Shown here: positions 1-8,946 of the stretch, piece by piece
Position numbering within the stretch: position 1 is the first letter of the stretch
Layout of the letters: the number at the start of each line of letters is the position of its first letter
Assembly: GCA_947455725.1 (NCBI GenBank)
Contig: CANGPL010000019.1
Coordinates: 1 to 49,286 of the forward strand
DNA length: 49,286 nt
Reading direction: 5' to 3'
From: Hyphomicrobiales bacterium
GTDB taxonomy: Bacteria > Pseudomonadota > Alphaproteobacteria > Rhizobiales > Beijerinckiaceae
Program-made: the position numbers and the translations under genes
Notes under the pieces: generated by a model
Told to the model about the DNA's origin: nothing
The model's database searches: none
What the model saw: the letters and a program-made list of their open reading frames with translations, nothing else

Positions 1-753
1 ATGGGTGCGGGGGTTGATCATCTTTTCCGCGACGCGCAATTACCCGATGTTGCAATCGCTCGCGTTGTTGATCCGGATCTTACCAATCGCATGAGTGAAT
101 ATGTGGTGCTGCATGCGCTCTCCATCATGCGGCAAACGCGGCGTTATCGCGAGCAACAAAAACAGCTGCAATGGATCGATGATGATTGGCAGCCAGCCGC
201 TTCAGACGTGCGCGTGGGCGTGATGGGTTTGGGCGTGCTTGGCTCCGATGCGGGGCAAAAATTAAAGCATATCGGATTTGATGTTGCAGGCTGGAGCCGC
301 TCCATGAAATCCATCGACGGCATTCACTGCTTTGCGGGTGAAAATGAATTACCAGCCTTTCTTGCGCGCACCGATATTCTTGTTGTCTTGCTGCCGCTGA
401 CCGATGCAACGCGCGGTATCATTAATGGCAAACTCTTGAGGGGTTTAGCACGCGATGGGCGTGTACCGGCACCATCGCTGATCAATGCAGGGCGCGGCAA
501 TCTACAGATTGAACGTGATATTTTAGAGTGTCTCAACGATGGCACATTGCATGAAGCCGTGCTCGATGTTTTCCAAACCGAACCCTTGCCAGAAACATCG
601 CCTTTATGGACCCATCCGCGCGTGACGATAACGCCGCATAACGCATCGGTCTCCGATCCGATGGCGGTTGCGCGTGCAATAGCGGCACAAATTCGGCGTG
701 TTGAAAAGGGTGAGGCTTTGTTGAATAGGGTGAGCAGAGCGAGAGGGTATTAA
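1..753 (+). CDS. ghrA: Glyoxylate/hydroxypyruvate reductase A-like D-2-hydroxyacid dehydrogenase (5' end missing)
   Basis: NAD(P)H-dependent reductase of the D-isomer 2-hydroxyacid dehydrogenase family, which reduces glyoxylate to glycolate and hydroxypyruvate to glycerate in the cytoplasm. The 250 residues in the window show the Rossmann motif GLGVLG (about 76-81), the conserved Arg in NAGRG (165), a Glu in QTEP (194) and the catalytic His in TPHNAS (213). GhrA proteins usually have about 310 residues, and the first residues here (MGAGVDHL) match an internal family motif. The ATG at base 1 is therefore probably an internal Met, and about 60 codons lie upstream of the window. The gene converges on the NlpC/P60 gene across a pair of short repeats. 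Family is certain; the GhrA subgroup is likely. Confidence 0.85.
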   Translation: MGAGVDHLFRDAQLPDVAIARVVDPDLTNRMSEYVVLHALSIMRQTRRYREQQKQLQWIDDDWQPAASDVRVGVMGLGVLGSDAGQKLKHIGFDVAGWSRSMKSIDGIHCFAGENELPAFLARTDILVVLLPLTDATRGIINGKLLRGLARDGRVPAPSLINAGRGNLQIERDILECLNDGTLHEAVLDVFQTEPLPETSPLWTHPRVTITPHNASVSDPMAVARAIAAQIRRVEKGEALLNRVSRARGY

Positions 754-769
754 AAAGGTAAAAAATGAT

Positions 770-934
770 CCTTCTCCCGTTGGGGAGAAGGTGGTTGCGG
801 AGCAACCGGATGAGGGAATGATGTCTGCAAGCGTTGCACAAATTAATCAGCGCTGAAAGTTTAGCGTCTATACGACTAACACTAGAACCTCATCCGTCAT
901 GCTGCGCATGACACCTTCTCCTTAAAGGAGAAGG
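770..934. repeat. Inverted pair of short palindromic repeats between convergent genes
   Basis: Two related copies of about 47 bases lie in opposite orientation, at 770-817 and 888-934. Each has a CCTTCTCC...GGAGAAGG hairpin, a second small hairpin (GGTTGCGGAGCAACC in one, TCATGCTGCGCATGA in the other) and a CATCCG end. They fill the gap between two convergent genes and could form terminator-like structures on either strand. Similar short interspersed palindromes are common in Rhizobiales genomes; that comparison is from memory. Confidence 0.7.
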
Positions 935-935
935 A

Positions 936-1781
936 CTAAATGCGCTTGATCGATGTAACCGATCCTGCACCTTTAGCTTCAATGCGCTCTACGACTTCCG
1001 ACAATGGCTCGCTCACAACCAACATCTGATGTCCGCTCGCATGCAAGAGCTCATGTGAGTCCCGCATAATGCCGACATGGCCTTTCCAGAAAATCAGGTC
1101 GCCGCGTTTTAATTCACTGCCCATCGGCACTAAATTACCGACTGATTTTTCCTGCATGTCGGTATCGCGGGGCGCTTCAAAACCGATGCTATCCAAGGCC
1201 ACTTGAACGAGGCCGGAGCAATCAAGTCCGAGGCTTGTTTTGCCGCCCCAAAAATAGGGAATGCCAATAAATTTTTCGGCGATAGTAACAAAATCCGAAG
1301 CATGCGTCGTAATGGGCTGTAAATGATCGGCAATCACATAATGCCCGCGATGCGTTATTGCGAATTGATCCTTTATGCCGGTAATCGTTAAACGGCTACC
1401 CAGCGAGAGTGCTGCCATTGGTGGCAATTTGATGCTGGGCCCGCCGAATAGAAAACTACGCAACACGCTTACGCGGTGGGTGGGCGCTTGAATATCTGCG
1501 GTCAGGGCTTTGGATGGCATAAAGCCAACATAACCGTCACGCTTCAACTGGCCCCAGCTCCAGCCCTCTTCGTCTCGATCATAGACGGTAAAAATTTCGC
1601 CATGCAGCGCTTCTGTATCGAGTGGCGCATCAGGCACGGGCGCGCGTCGCAGATCGGCTGAACCGTCAAAGACAATTCGCTCTTCGCCGTTGACATATCG
1701 AGGCGCATCGATGATGCCGCGCAAATGCTCGGCTGCGAGATCAGGGCGAGCGGGCGTTAGCCGTTTATCGAACGTGCTCAT
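936..1781 (-). CDS. NlpC/P60 family peptidoglycan endopeptidase with SH3 region
   Basis: Predicted cysteine peptidase that cleaves peptide cross-links or stem peptides of cell-wall fragments. The 281-residue protein has a bacterial SH3-like part (about 35-155, with the GWSWGQL...GYVGFM pattern) followed by an NlpC/P60 domain. Catalytic Cys188 lies in GLDCSG, His235 in KGHVGIM and a third polar residue, His247, in LLHAS. There is no signal peptide, so it may act on recycled muropeptides in the cytoplasm; this is inference. Its ATG overlaps the stop codon of the upstream MarR gene by four bases (ATGA), so the two are translationally coupled. Confidence 0.85.
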   Translation of the reverse strand: MSTFDKRLTPARPDLAAEHLRGIIDAPRYVNGEERIVFDGSADLRRAPVPDAPLDTEALHGEIFTVYDRDEEGWSWGQLKRDGYVGFMPSKALTADIQAPTHRVSVLRSFLFGGPSIKLPPMAALSLGSRLTITGIKDQFAITHRGHYVIADHLQPITTHASDFVTIAEKFIGIPYFWGGKTSLGLDCSGLVQVALDSIGFEAPRDTDMQEKSVGNLVPMGSELKRGDLIFWKGHVGIMRDSHELLHASGHQMLVVSEPLSEVVERIEAKGAGSVTSIKRI

Positions 1782-2128
1782 CGAGGTAGCTCCTTCGCGC
1801 GTGCAACAATAATGTCGCCCATTTTTTCGACGAATAATGCGCCTTTAACGGTACGTTGGATGATCACATTGCGGCGATCGGTTTCATCGCGACGACGCGT
1901 GACAAGGTCTAATGCACCCATCGTATCCAAAGCGCGGGTAATAACCGGTTTTGTAACCTTCAACTTGGCCGCCAAGCCTCTCACCGTATGCGGCGGCGGC
2001 TCCAGATAAATCGTCAACAGAATCGTAATTTGCCGCGAGGAAAAATCATGGCCCCCGTCGCGCACAAGATCAAGGGTAACATCATGCCAAAGGGCTAATG
2101 CTTCCGAAGGGCGAAGAGAGACACTCAT
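1778..2128 (-). CDS. MarR-family winged-helix transcriptional regulator
   Basis: Small 116-residue regulator with the MarR winged-helix core: HTVRGLAAKLKVTKPVITRAL is the DNA-binding helix-turn-helix (about 47-67) and TRRRDETDRRNVII is the wing with the typical DxRR pattern (about 77-90). It is short for the family (usually about 140), with reduced terminal dimerisation helices. It lies upstream of, and overlaps, the NlpC/P60 gene, so it probably shares that transcript. Its ligand and targets cannot be read from the sequence. No palindromic operator was recognised in front of it. Confidence 0.75.
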   Translation of the reverse strand: MSVSLRPSEALALWHDVTLDLVRDGGHDFSSRQITILLTIYLEPPPHTVRGLAAKLKVTKPVITRALDTMGALDLVTRRRDETDRRNVIIQRTVKGALFVEKMGDIIVARAKELPR

Positions 2129-2217
2129 TAGGGCTCCAATTGTTACGGAGGCGTTATAGTTTGGAGTGTGCGTTATAGCAAGACGTGATATTTTTATTGG
2201 CTACCGAAGCACCACTC

Positions 2218-2340
2218 ACCGTCATTGCGAGCGGGAGCGAAGCAACCCAGTTGATGATGCAAAAAAGCGTGCGGCGGCTATATCGCACTATACAAACAAC
2301 CTCTAACTGGGTTGCTTCGCTCATCGCTCGCAATGACGGT
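2218..2340. repeat. MITE-like element with about 35-base terminal inverted repeats
   Basis: The ends 2218-2252 and 2305-2340 are near-perfect inverted repeats that begin ACCGTCATTGCGAGCG and contain GCGAAGCAACCCAGTT. They differ only around one internal GGG/GATG position. The interior of about 50 bases has no coding potential. A diverged copy of the same element sits at 23291-23410. The 'GTCATTGCGAGCG' type of dispersed repeat is widespread in proteobacteria (recalled, not searched). It occupies the gap between the MarR and hslO genes (2129-2501), in which I see no gene. Confidence 0.8.
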
Positions 2341-2386
2341 TAACGGTATTAATGCACCAAAATTGCAATCGGACTTCATATCATCA

Positions 2387-2490
2387 CCTCATCCTGAGCA
2401 GCATCGCTTTAGCGATGCTTGTCGAAGGATATTGCGCAAAATGATACACAGTGGTTCGACACGCGCTTTCAGCGCGGCTCACCATGAGGG
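2387..2490. repeat. Dispersed palindromic repeat (CCTCATCCTGAG...CCATGAGG type)
   Basis: The outer ends CCTCATCCTGAG and CTCACCATGAGG are imperfect inverted repeats. Inside are two hairpins (GCATCGCTTTAGCGATGC and a CGCGCTTTCAGCGCG stem) and the paired GTCGAAGGAT/GTGGTTCGAC segments. It resembles a repeat common in Bradyrhizobium- and Beijerinckia-related genomes (recalled). It ends 12 bases beyond the hslO stop codon and may act as a transcription barrier for hslO, whose 3' end faces it. Confidence 0.65.
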
Positions 2491-2501
2491 TTTAATATTC
2501 T

Positions 2502-3464
2502 CTAAACCTCGGCCTCATCGGGCGTTACTTCATACCGCGTCGAGCAGAATTCGCAGGTCACGCCGATTATACCGTCATCGGCAACCATGGCTTGGCGCTC
2601 ATGTGGGGGGAAGCTTTTGATCATTGTCAGAATTCGCTCGCGGGAGCAGCGGCATTGCGCGAGTACGGGGGCGGCATCGAACACCATGACGCCGCTTTCG
2701 TGGAAAAGCCGATAGAGCAGCGCTTCGCTTGTTAGCGTAGGATCAATGAGTTCATGATCCTCAACCGTTTCAACCAGCACGCGGGCTTCCGTCCAAGCAT
2801 CGTCTTCGCCCGTCTCAAAAATGGAAGCGCCTTCAGGTGCATCACCCGGATGTAAATCCATCCTGCGTTGGCGTTCAGGCGAGGTCGGCATGAATTGCGC
2901 GATGATACCACCCGCGCGCCATTTCGGCGTCAGATTGCCAGCGCCATCGGCTTGCATGACTTGGCCAACCGCTAATCGGACGCGCGTTGGAATTTGCTCC
3001 GATTGACGGAAATATTGTTGGGCAGCTTCCTCTAAGCCCTGACCTTCAAGCGCGACAATGCCTTGATAGCGCGACATGTCATTGCCTTGGTCAATCGTTA
3101 AACCCAATTGTCCGCAGCCTAGCACTTCGGCGGCGGACATCTCATCGCGAAGACGTGTGGCATCAAAGCGCGCATAGCCACGCACGCGATCAGGCGCTTC
3201 ATAATCAACGACGAGTAAATCAACCGGCCCGTCGGTGCGCGTTTGGATTTGAAAACGGCCTTCAAATTTGAGCGCAGACCCTAACAAAACCGCAAGCGTT
3301 GTGGCCTGTCCCAAAAGATCGGAAACGGGATCGGGATAGGCATGGCGACGCAGGATTTCATCCATCATCGGCCCAAGACGAACCGCGCGACCGCGAACAT
3401 CTAAAGCCTCAACGGTGAAGGGCAACACCTGATCATCAGGCGCTAAATCCAAAACATTGGTCAT
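2502..3464 (-). CDS. hslO: Redox-regulated chaperone Hsp33
   Basis: Cytoplasmic holdase chaperone activated by oxidation; a zinc ion held by four cysteines is released when disulfides form. The 320-residue protein has the Hsp33 N-terminal core ([19 protein letters not shown] at the start) and the C-terminal redox switch with CxC (about Cys271/273) and CxxC (about Cys304/307). I chose the ATG at 3464, which overlaps the argF stop as ATGA, over an upstream in-frame start that lies inside argF. It is the last gene of an argD-argF-hslO operon, an order I recall from other Rhizobiales. Confidence 0.93.
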   Translation of the reverse strand: MTNVLDLAPDDQVLPFTVEALDVRGRAVRLGPMMDEILRRHAYPDPVSDLLGQATTLAVLLGSALKFEGRFQIQTRTDGPVDLLVVDYEAPDRVRGYARFDATRLRDEMSAAEVLGCGQLGLTIDQGNDMSRYQGIVALEGQGLEEAAQQYFRQSEQIPTRVRLAVGQVMQADGAGNLTPKWRAGGIIAQFMPTSPERQRRMDLHPGDAPEGASIFETGEDDAWTEARVLVETVEDHELIDPTLTSEALLYRLFHESGVMVFDAAPVLAQCRCSRERILTMIKSFPPHERQAMVADDGIIGVTCEFCSTRYEVTPDEAEV

Positions 3465-4405
3465 GATGCAGGAAGCGCTCCGAGGCACCAAGCCAAAATG
3501 CCCTTTTGGGCGTGAAGCCGATTTTCTGCCTCGTCAAACACAACCGATTGCGGACCATCCATCACCTCATCGGTGACTTCCTCACCGCGATGCGCGGGCA
3601 GGCAATGCATGAAAAGGGCTTTCGGCGAGGCGAGCTTCATGAGCTTTGCATTGACCTGATAGGGCAACAGCAAATTATGCCTGCGGCCTGCATCTTCATC
3701 GCCCATCGAAACCCAGCAATCGGTAACGACACAATCGGCACCCTCGGTTGCGTCTTGCGGGCTGCGGGTAACGGTGACGCGCGCGCCTTCATTGCGCGCC
3801 CATGCGATCAATTCCGCCGTCGGAGATAATTCTTCCGGCGAGGCAATCTTGAGTTGGAAGTCGAACCGCGCGGCTGCGTGGACCCATGAGGCCAAGACAT
3901 TGTTCGAGTCGCCTAACCAAGCGACGCTACGACCTTGGATTGGGCCGTTATGTTCCTCAAACGTCATCACATCGGCCATCACCTGACAGGGATGCGAATT
4001 TTTGGTGAGGCCGTTAATGACAGGCACCGTAGCGTTTTCGGCAAGCTCAACGACTTTGCCGTGATCGAGCGTTCGGATCATGATCGCATCGACGAAGCGC
4101 GATAAAACGCGTGCGGTATCGGCAATGGTTTCGCCGCGACCGAGCTGCATTTCAGCGCCCGTCAGCATCAGTGTCTCACCACCCAATTCGCGCATGCCGA
4201 CATCGAAAGAGACGCGTGTGCGGGTGGAAGGCTTGTCGAAAATCATCGCCAAGACTTTGCCATCGAGCGGGCGGTTCTCGGCGCGCTTGCCCGTAATACG
4301 GCTTGCTTGGCGCGCGGCTTTAAGCGCGTTCGCGCCGTTTAAAATGGCGCGCAATTGATCATGCGAAAAATCGGTAAGATCGAGGAAGTGATGGGGGGAG
4401 CTCAT
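3461..4405 (-). CDS. argF: Ornithine carbamoyltransferase
   Basis: Transfers the carbamoyl group of carbamoyl phosphate to ornithine, making citrulline in arginine synthesis. The 314-residue protein has the carbamoyl-phosphate loop STRTR (about 60-64), HPCQ (about 138-141), the ornithine-binding DCWVSMG motif (about 229-235) and the catalytic HCLP motif (about 267-270). The start at 4405 forms an ATGA overlap with the argD stop and gives the usual family length, so an upstream extension of 18 residues was rejected. It is translationally coupled to argD before it and hslO after it. Confidence 0.95.
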   Translation of the reverse strand: MSSPHHFLDLTDFSHDQLRAILNGANALKAARQASRITGKRAENRPLDGKVLAMIFDKPSTRTRVSFDVGMRELGGETLMLTGAEMQLGRGETIADTARVLSRFVDAIMIRTLDHGKVVELAENATVPVINGLTKNSHPCQVMADVMTFEEHNGPIQGRSVAWLGDSNNVLASWVHAAARFDFQLKIASPEELSPTAELIAWARNEGARVTVTRSPQDATEGADCVVTDCWVSMGDEDAGRRHNLLLPYQVNAKLMKLASPKALFMHCLPAHRGEEVTDEVMDGPQSVVFDEAENRLHAQKGILAWCLGALPAS

Positions 4406-5637
4406 GCGTCTGCCGCTTTCTTTTGGGTAAGGCCCATTTCGGCCTCGATATGCGAACAAGCACGATCAATCCGCGCGATGGCGTCCGCAACGATGGTCTC
4501 ATCAATGATCAAAGGCGGCAAAAGGCGCACGACATTGTCGCCCGCGCCTACGGCTAAGAGGTGCTCTTGCATCAAGGCCGTTGTCATTTCCGTGTTCGGC
4601 ACTGCCATTTTGAGGCCGACGAGCAGGCCTTCGCCGCGCACCTCGGCGATGATGCGCGGATGGCGGTCTTTCAACTCCGCAAGCCTTTGCTTGAAGAGTA
4701 GAGCTATTGTTTCAACATGCTCCAGAAAGCCCGGTGCGAGCACGACATCAAGCACGGCATTGCCAACCGCCATTGCGAGCGGGTTGCCGCCGAAAGTGGT
4801 ACCATGCGAGCCGGCGGTCATACCCTTGGCCGCTTCAAACGTGGCGAGGCAGGCACCCATGGGAAAGCCACCGCCAATGCCCTTGGCGGATGCCAAAATA
4901 TCCGGAACGATGCCGGATCTTTCATAGGCGAAGAATTTGCCCGAGCGGCCTACGCCACATTGCACTTCATCAAATATCAGCAAGAGGCCGTGACGGTCGC
5001 AGAGTTCGCGCAAACCGCGCAAGCATTGGGTCGGAACCACGCGCACGCCGCCCTCACCCTGAATAGGCTCGATGAGGATTGCGGCCGTTTCCGGCGTAAT
5101 TGCTTTTTCAATCGCCTCGTGATCGGCAAAGCCTACTTGATCGAAACCATCGACCTTAGGCCCAAAGCCGTCGAGATATTTTTGCTGGCCGCCCGCGGCA
5201 AGCGTTGCAAGCGTGCGGCCATGAAACGCGCCTTCAAAGGTTATGATCCGGTAGCGCTCGGGATGGCCGGAGGCGGCGTGGTATTTGCGCGCCATCTTAA
5301 TCGCGCATTCAAGCGCCTCGGCGCCGGAATTCGTGAAGAAGACCGTGTCGGCAAAGGTGTGCTCGACCAGCCTGCGGGCGAGCCGTTCACCATCGGGGAT
5401 TTGATAGAGATTGGAGGTATGCCAGAGCTTTTCAGCTTGCGCCTTGATGGCCTCGACGAGATGGGGATGGGCGTGGCCGACCGCATTCACCGCGATGCCT
5501 GAGCCAAAATCGAGGTAGCGCTCACCTTTGGTCGAAATAAGCCAGGCGCCCTCGCCTCGCTCAAACGCAAGGTCCATGCGCGCGAAGACCGGCAAAAGCG
5601 CCGATGAGGGATGCGCGGCGGAACTTGTGTCGACCAT
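4402..5637 (-). CDS. argD: Acetylornithine (succinyldiaminopimelate) aminotransferase
   Basis: Pyridoxal-phosphate class III aminotransferase that converts N-acetylglutamate semialdehyde to N-acetylornithine in arginine synthesis, and often also serves in lysine synthesis. The 411-residue protein shows TNSGAEALE (cofactor phosphate binding, about 102-110), FDEVQ with the cofactor-binding Asp (about 223) and the Schiff-base Lys252 in ASAKGIGGG. It is the first gene of the argD-argF-hslO operon. The AT-rich stretch upstream (from 5638) is shared with the divergent gcrA gene. Confidence 0.93.
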   Translation of the reverse strand: MVDTSSAAHPSSALLPVFARMDLAFERGEGAWLISTKGERYLDFGSGIAVNAVGHAHPHLVEAIKAQAEKLWHTSNLYQIPDGERLARRLVEHTFADTVFFTNSGAEALECAIKMARKYHAASGHPERYRIITFEGAFHGRTLATLAAGGQQKYLDGFGPKVDGFDQVGFADHEAIEKAITPETAAILIEPIQGEGGVRVVPTQCLRGLRELCDRHGLLLIFDEVQCGVGRSGKFFAYERSGIVPDILASAKGIGGGFPMGACLATFEAAKGMTAGSHGTTFGGNPLAMAVGNAVLDVVLAPGFLEHVETIALLFKQRLAELKDRHPRIIAEVRGEGLLVGLKMAVPNTEMTTALMQEHLLAVGAGDNVVRLLPPLIIDETIVADAIARIDRACSHIEAEMGLTQKKAADA

Positions 5638-6027
5638 ATCCGTCTCCTTTAGAAAATCAGGCGAAAAAGTAAAATAGGCACAAAAACAAAAATGGCCGCC
5701 CTCGTGGGACGGCTCATTTCACGATTACATCATAGAATGCCTGCATTTCATGTCAATCTTTTGGATTGGGTCAAAATGATTTTGCGCCATGTGACAGTCG
5801 TCATGGAAACGACACGAAGATATCCACTACTCATCGCTGGGGAAAACCACTGGAGGGACTCCGCAATGCTTGCAGCGGAGTCACGGCATATTGTAGGTTG
5901 TCGTCACGTTAAATACGACATCTGGTGATCGCTCGTTCGATCATTTGCCACCAGTCTGGTGGTGGGGTGTCTGAAATGACGGTCCGCCGATCTGTTTCGG
6001 CGTTGCGTAGGGTTAATGAGGTAACGA
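5638..6027. other. Divergent argD/gcrA intergenic region
   Basis: A 390-base gap between the argD start (minus) and the gcrA start (plus). It must carry both promoters. The argD-proximal part is AT-rich. The clearest structure is the inverted repeat with two GANTC sites at 5857-5882. One open frame of 78 codons (5692-5928) was judged not to be a gene. Confidence 0.6.
5857..5882. promoter_or_regulatory. Inverted repeat carrying a GANTC site in each arm, upstream of gcrA
   Basis: The arms GACTCCGC (5857-5864) and GCGGAGTC (5875-5882) are perfect inverted repeats separated by 10 bases, and each ends in a GANTC site, the target of the cell-cycle methyltransferase CcrM. It lies about 145 bases before the gcrA start. 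In Caulobacter, GcrA acts at promoters with methylated GANTC sites. A role in gcrA autoregulation is inferred. Confidence 0.5.
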
Positions 6028-6603
6028 ATGTCCTGGACCGATGAACGGGTTGAGTTGTTGCGGAAGCTCTGGAATCAAGGGCTTAGCGCGAGTCAGATCG
6101 CAGCAGAGCTTAATCACGGCATTACCCGCAATGCGGTTATCGGCAAAGTGCACCGCTTGGGTCTTTCCGGCCGGGCCAAGACGCCTTCGGCCCCTTCTTC
6201 CCGCCCACGGAAAGTAACGCGCGCGCCGAGCCATCCTTTGACCCATAGTTCGGGCCGCTCATCGGGTGCCGGTTCCTACTCCTCCGCTAGCGCGGCTGGC
6301 GGTGGGGGTGGCGGTGCCGTACGCGGCAATCTGGCGCTGGCCGCTTCGGCTGCGACGATGCTCTCGCCCGTTATCGATTATGACGTTCAGCCATTCGAGG
6401 AAGTGGTCGTTCCAATGTCGGAGCGGATCACGATTATGGAATTGCGGGAAACCACCTGCCGTTGGCCGTTTGGTGATCCGGCCTCGACTGATTTCCGCTT
6501 CTGTGGTGGCAATTCACCGGTTGGCACGCCCTATTGCGCATTCCACTCGCGGATTGCCTATCAGCCGTCAAATGATCGGCGCCGGAATAAGCCGCGCGAT
6601 TAA
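6028..6603 (+). CDS. gcrA: GcrA cell-cycle regulator
   Basis: Alphaproteobacterial transcription factor that works with sigma-70 RNA polymerase at promoters holding CcrM-methylated GANTC sites, controlling cell division genes. The 191-residue protein has the N-terminal helix-turn-helix typical of GcrA (SWTDERVELLRKLW, then GLSASQIAAEL and ITRNAVIGKVHRLGLSGR, residues about 2-50). A variable Ser/Gly-rich linker follows (about 55-115, with a run of six Gly). The polymerase-binding C-terminal part contains TCRWPFGDP...FCGG...PYCAFHSRIAYQP. It is a single gene followed by an intrinsic terminator. Confidence 0.95.
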   Translation: MSWTDERVELLRKLWNQGLSASQIAAELNHGITRNAVIGKVHRLGLSGRAKTPSAPSSRPRKVTRAPSHPLTHSSGRSSGAGSYSSASAAGGGGGGAVRGNLALAASAATMLSPVIDYDVQPFEEVVVPMSERITIMELRETTCRWPFGDPASTDFRFCGGNSPVGTPYCAFHSRIAYQPSNDRRRNKPRD

Positions 6604-6633
6604 GAGCGGCGCACACATCAATTTTGAAATATA

Positions 6634-6663
6634 AAAACGCCGCTGATATAGCGGCGTTTTTTA
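6634..6663. terminator. Bidirectional intrinsic terminator between gcrA and phoB
   Basis: Stem AACGCCGCT/AGCGGCGTT with loop GATAT, flanked by an A-run on the left and a T-run on the right. It can therefore stop both gcrA (plus) and the pst-phoUB transcript (minus), whose last stop codon lies 14 bases away. Confidence 0.88.
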
Positions 6664-6676
6664 TTGGTTGATTGAT

Positions 6677-7384
6677 TTATGCGCGGCGGGAGAAGTTTTC
6701 GTCAAACGAATAGCCCGCACCACGAACCGTCCGGATCGGATCGCGCTCGCGGGGTTTGTTAACGGCTTTGCGGAGACGACCAACATGGACATCGACCGTG
6801 CGCTCGTCGATTTCCGCATCCATGCCCCAGACGCTATCGAGCAATTGTCCGCGCGTGAAAACGCGGCCGGGGCGTTCCATCAAAAATTCGAGAAGCTTGA
6901 ATTCGGTAGGTCCGAGATGGAGCTCGCGATTGCCCCGCCGCACGCGATGGCTGCCACGGTCCAAATGCAGATCGCCCAGTTCAAGGGACGTCGCTAGCCG
7001 GTTAGGCGAAGCCCGGCGCAAAAGCGCTCTAACGCGGGCGAGTAATTCCGGAACAGAAAACGGCTTGACGACATAATCATCGGCGCCGGTCGCGAGCCCT
7101 CGTACCCGCTCGCTTTCTTCACCGCGCGCGGTGAGCAAGATCACGGGTAGGGTTTGTGTTTCGGGCCGTAACCGCAAGCGACGGCAAAGTTCGATGCCGG
7201 ATAGGCCGGGTAACATCCAATCCAGAATAACAAGATCCGGAACCTGCTCGCGCAGCATGATTTCCGCATCATCACCACGCGCGGCACTGTCGACCGTGTA
7301 GCCTTCGGCTTCGAGATTATACCGCAATAGCAGCGTTAGCGGTTCTTCATCTTCAACGATCAGCACGCGTGGCTTTACGGACAT
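6677..7384 (-). CDS. phoB: Phosphate regulon response regulator PhoB
   Basis: DNA-binding response regulator that activates phosphate-starvation genes when phosphorylated by PhoR. The 235-residue protein has a receiver domain with the acidic pair (about 11-12), phospho-acceptor Asp55 in VILDWMLPG, Thr85 and Lys107 (KPFS), and a C-terminal OmpR-type winged helix ending in RTVRGAGYSFDE. It is the last gene of the pst-phoU-phoB series, 32 bases after phoU, which matches the usual alphaproteobacterial order. Transcription should be driven by the Pho box before pstS, so it is probably autoregulated. Confidence 0.95.
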   Translation of the reverse strand: MSVKPRVLIVEDEEPLTLLLRYNLEAEGYTVDSAARGDDAEIMLREQVPDLVILDWMLPGLSGIELCRRLRLRPETQTLPVILLTARGEESERVRGLATGADDYVVKPFSVPELLARVRALLRRASPNRLATSLELGDLHLDRGSHRVRRGNRELHLGPTEFKLLEFLMERPGRVFTRGQLLDSVWGMDAEIDERTVDVHVGRLRKAVNKPRERDPIRTVRGAGYSFDENFSRRA

Positions 7385-7416
7385 AACGGCTTACTCTTGT
7401 TCTTGCGATGTGAGGC

Positions 7417-8124
7417 TTAAGGCGTTTGTAAAGGCTCATATCCATCGGCCGCCCGTGGACGGTCGGTTACAACGGTCTCGCCAGTGACGAGATATTTGAT
7501 CGTCTCGGCAATATTGGTCGCGTGATCGCCGATGCGCTCGATATTCTTGGCCGAGAACAGGAGATGGGCGCAGAAGCCGATATTGCGCGGATCTTCCATC
7601 ATATAAGTGAGCAATTCGCGGAACAGCGAATTGTAAAGCTGATCGATTTCCTCATCCTGGTTCCAGACCGCCATCGCCGCCTCGACATTACGATGCGCAT
7701 AGGCATCCAGAACGCGATGCAAGCGATCGAGCGCCAAATCGCTAATATGGATCACGCCACCAACGATCTTTTGCGGGGCGAATTGGCCATCAATTGCAAC
7801 AACGCGCTTGCCGACATTTTTTGCTAAATCGCCAATACGCTCAATATCGCTTGCGATCCGAATGGCGGATACGAGTGCGCGCAGATCAATGGCCATGGGT
7901 TGGCGGCGTGCAATCGTTAAAATCGCCTTCTCTTCAATCTCGCGCTCAAGCGCATCGAGTTTAGGATCGGTCGCGATCACGCGTTGTGCAAGTTCGGTAT
8001 CGCCTTTCACAAGAGATTGAATGGCATTTGCGAGCATCGTTTCGGCAATGCCACCCATTTCCGTAATCTTACGGCCGATTTCCATCAGCTCGTCATCATA
8101 GGCCCGTACGGTATGGTCACTCAT
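7417..8124 (-). CDS. phoU: Phosphate transport/signalling accessory protein PhoU
   Basis: Cytoplasmic negative regulator that couples the Pst transporter to PhoR and restrains phosphate uptake. The 235-residue, all-helical protein has the two repeated three-helix PhoU modules, each with the metal-binding pattern (DIERIGDLAKNVGKR about 93-107 and NIERIGDHATNIAE about 195-208). It lies between pstB and phoB with about 30-base gaps, consistent with one transcript. Confidence 0.95.
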   Translation of the reverse strand: MSDHTVRAYDDELMEIGRKITEMGGIAETMLANAIQSLVKGDTELAQRVIATDPKLDALEREIEEKAILTIARRQPMAIDLRALVSAIRIASDIERIGDLAKNVGKRVVAIDGQFAPQKIVGGVIHISDLALDRLHRVLDAYAHRNVEAAMAVWNQDEEIDQLYNSLFRELLTYMMEDPRNIGFCAHLLFSAKNIERIGDHATNIAETIKYLVTGETVVTDRPRAADGYEPLQTP

Positions 8125-8155
8125 TACGATATCTCCCTTCCGGAGGCTTTATTGA

Positions 8156-8911
8156 TTAGCCGAACCGGCCAGTAATATAATCTTGGGTGCGTTGATCGGA
8201 TGGCGTCGTGAAGATTTTTGACGTCTCATCAAACTCCACCAATTCACCGAGATACATGAAGGCCGTGTATTCGGACACGCGCGCGGCTTGCTGCATATTA
8301 TGCGTGACGATGGCGATCGTGTATTCGGTTTTCAATTCGTCGATCAGCTCTTCGATCTTTGCAGTAGAAATCGGGTCAAGTGCCGAGCAAGGCTCATCGA
8401 ACAAAATCACTTCCGGTTTGATGGCAACCGTACGCGCAATGCAGAGGCGTTGTTGTTGGCCGCCCGAAAGGCTCAAGCCATTGGCACCAAGCTTGTCTTT
8501 CACTTCACTCCAAAGTGCCGCACGCTTGAGCGAGTCTTCCACGCGTCCATCGAGCTCCGACTTTGAAAGATTTTCATAAAGCTTAAGGCCGAAAGCGATA
8601 TTGTCGTAAATCGTCATCGGGAATGGCGTTGGCTTTTGAAACACCATGCCGATACGGGCGCGAAGCAAGTTCAAATCTTCGCCCGGATTAAGAATATTGC
8701 GACCGTCAAAATTTACTTCGCCTTCGGCATGTTGGCCGGGGTAAAGATCATACATGCGGTTGAGAACGCGCAGTAGCGTTGACTTTCCGCAACCCGATGG
8801 CCCGATAAAGGCTGTGACCTTATTCGCATAAAGCGGAATGTTAATTCCCTTGAGAGCGAGATTGGCTCCGTAGAAGAATTTTAAATCCTTGACTGAAATT
8901 TTTTCAAGCAT
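8156..8911 (-). CDS. pstB: Phosphate ABC transporter ATP-binding protein PstB
   Basis: ATPase of the high-affinity PstSCAB phosphate importer, on the inner face of the membrane. The 251-residue protein has Walker [10 protein letters not shown] (about 37-45), the ABC signature LSGGQQQR (about 148-155) and Walker B VILFDEP (about 168-174). I chose the ATG at 8911; an in-frame GTG six codons upstream is possible. The length fits the family (about 250-260). Confidence 0.95.
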   Translation of the reverse strand: MLEKISVKDLKFFYGANLALKGINIPLYANKVTAFIGPSGCGKSTLLRVLNRMYDLYPGQHAEGEVNFDGRNILNPGEDLNLLRARIGMVFQKPTPFPMTIYDNIAFGLKLYENLSKSELDGRVEDSLKRAALWSEVKDKLGANGLSLSGGQQQRLCIARTVAIKPEVILFDEPCSALDPISTAKIEELIDELKTEYTIAIVTHNMQQAARVSEYTAFMYLGELVEFDETSKIFTTPSDQRTQDYITGRFG

Positions 8912-8946
8912 GGTAAGACAGGCTCTCACTGCGAAATGATTTTAAA

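Noticed and set aside
770-934. Short repeats considered as a CRISPR array
   Set aside because: Only two copies, in opposite orientation, without regular spacers or cas genes.
2312-2620. Plus-strand frame of 102 codons next to hslO
   Set aside because: It runs through two repeats and into the antisense of hslO; the amino-acid sequence has no family features.
4717-5502. Long open frame (261 codons) opposite argD
   Set aside because: It is entirely antisense to a clear argD gene and has no domain signature. Long antisense frames are common in coding DNA of this composition.
5692-5928. Frame of 78 codons between argD and gcrA
   Set aside because: No ribosome site or family features, and it covers the GANTC inverted repeat and the expected promoter region.
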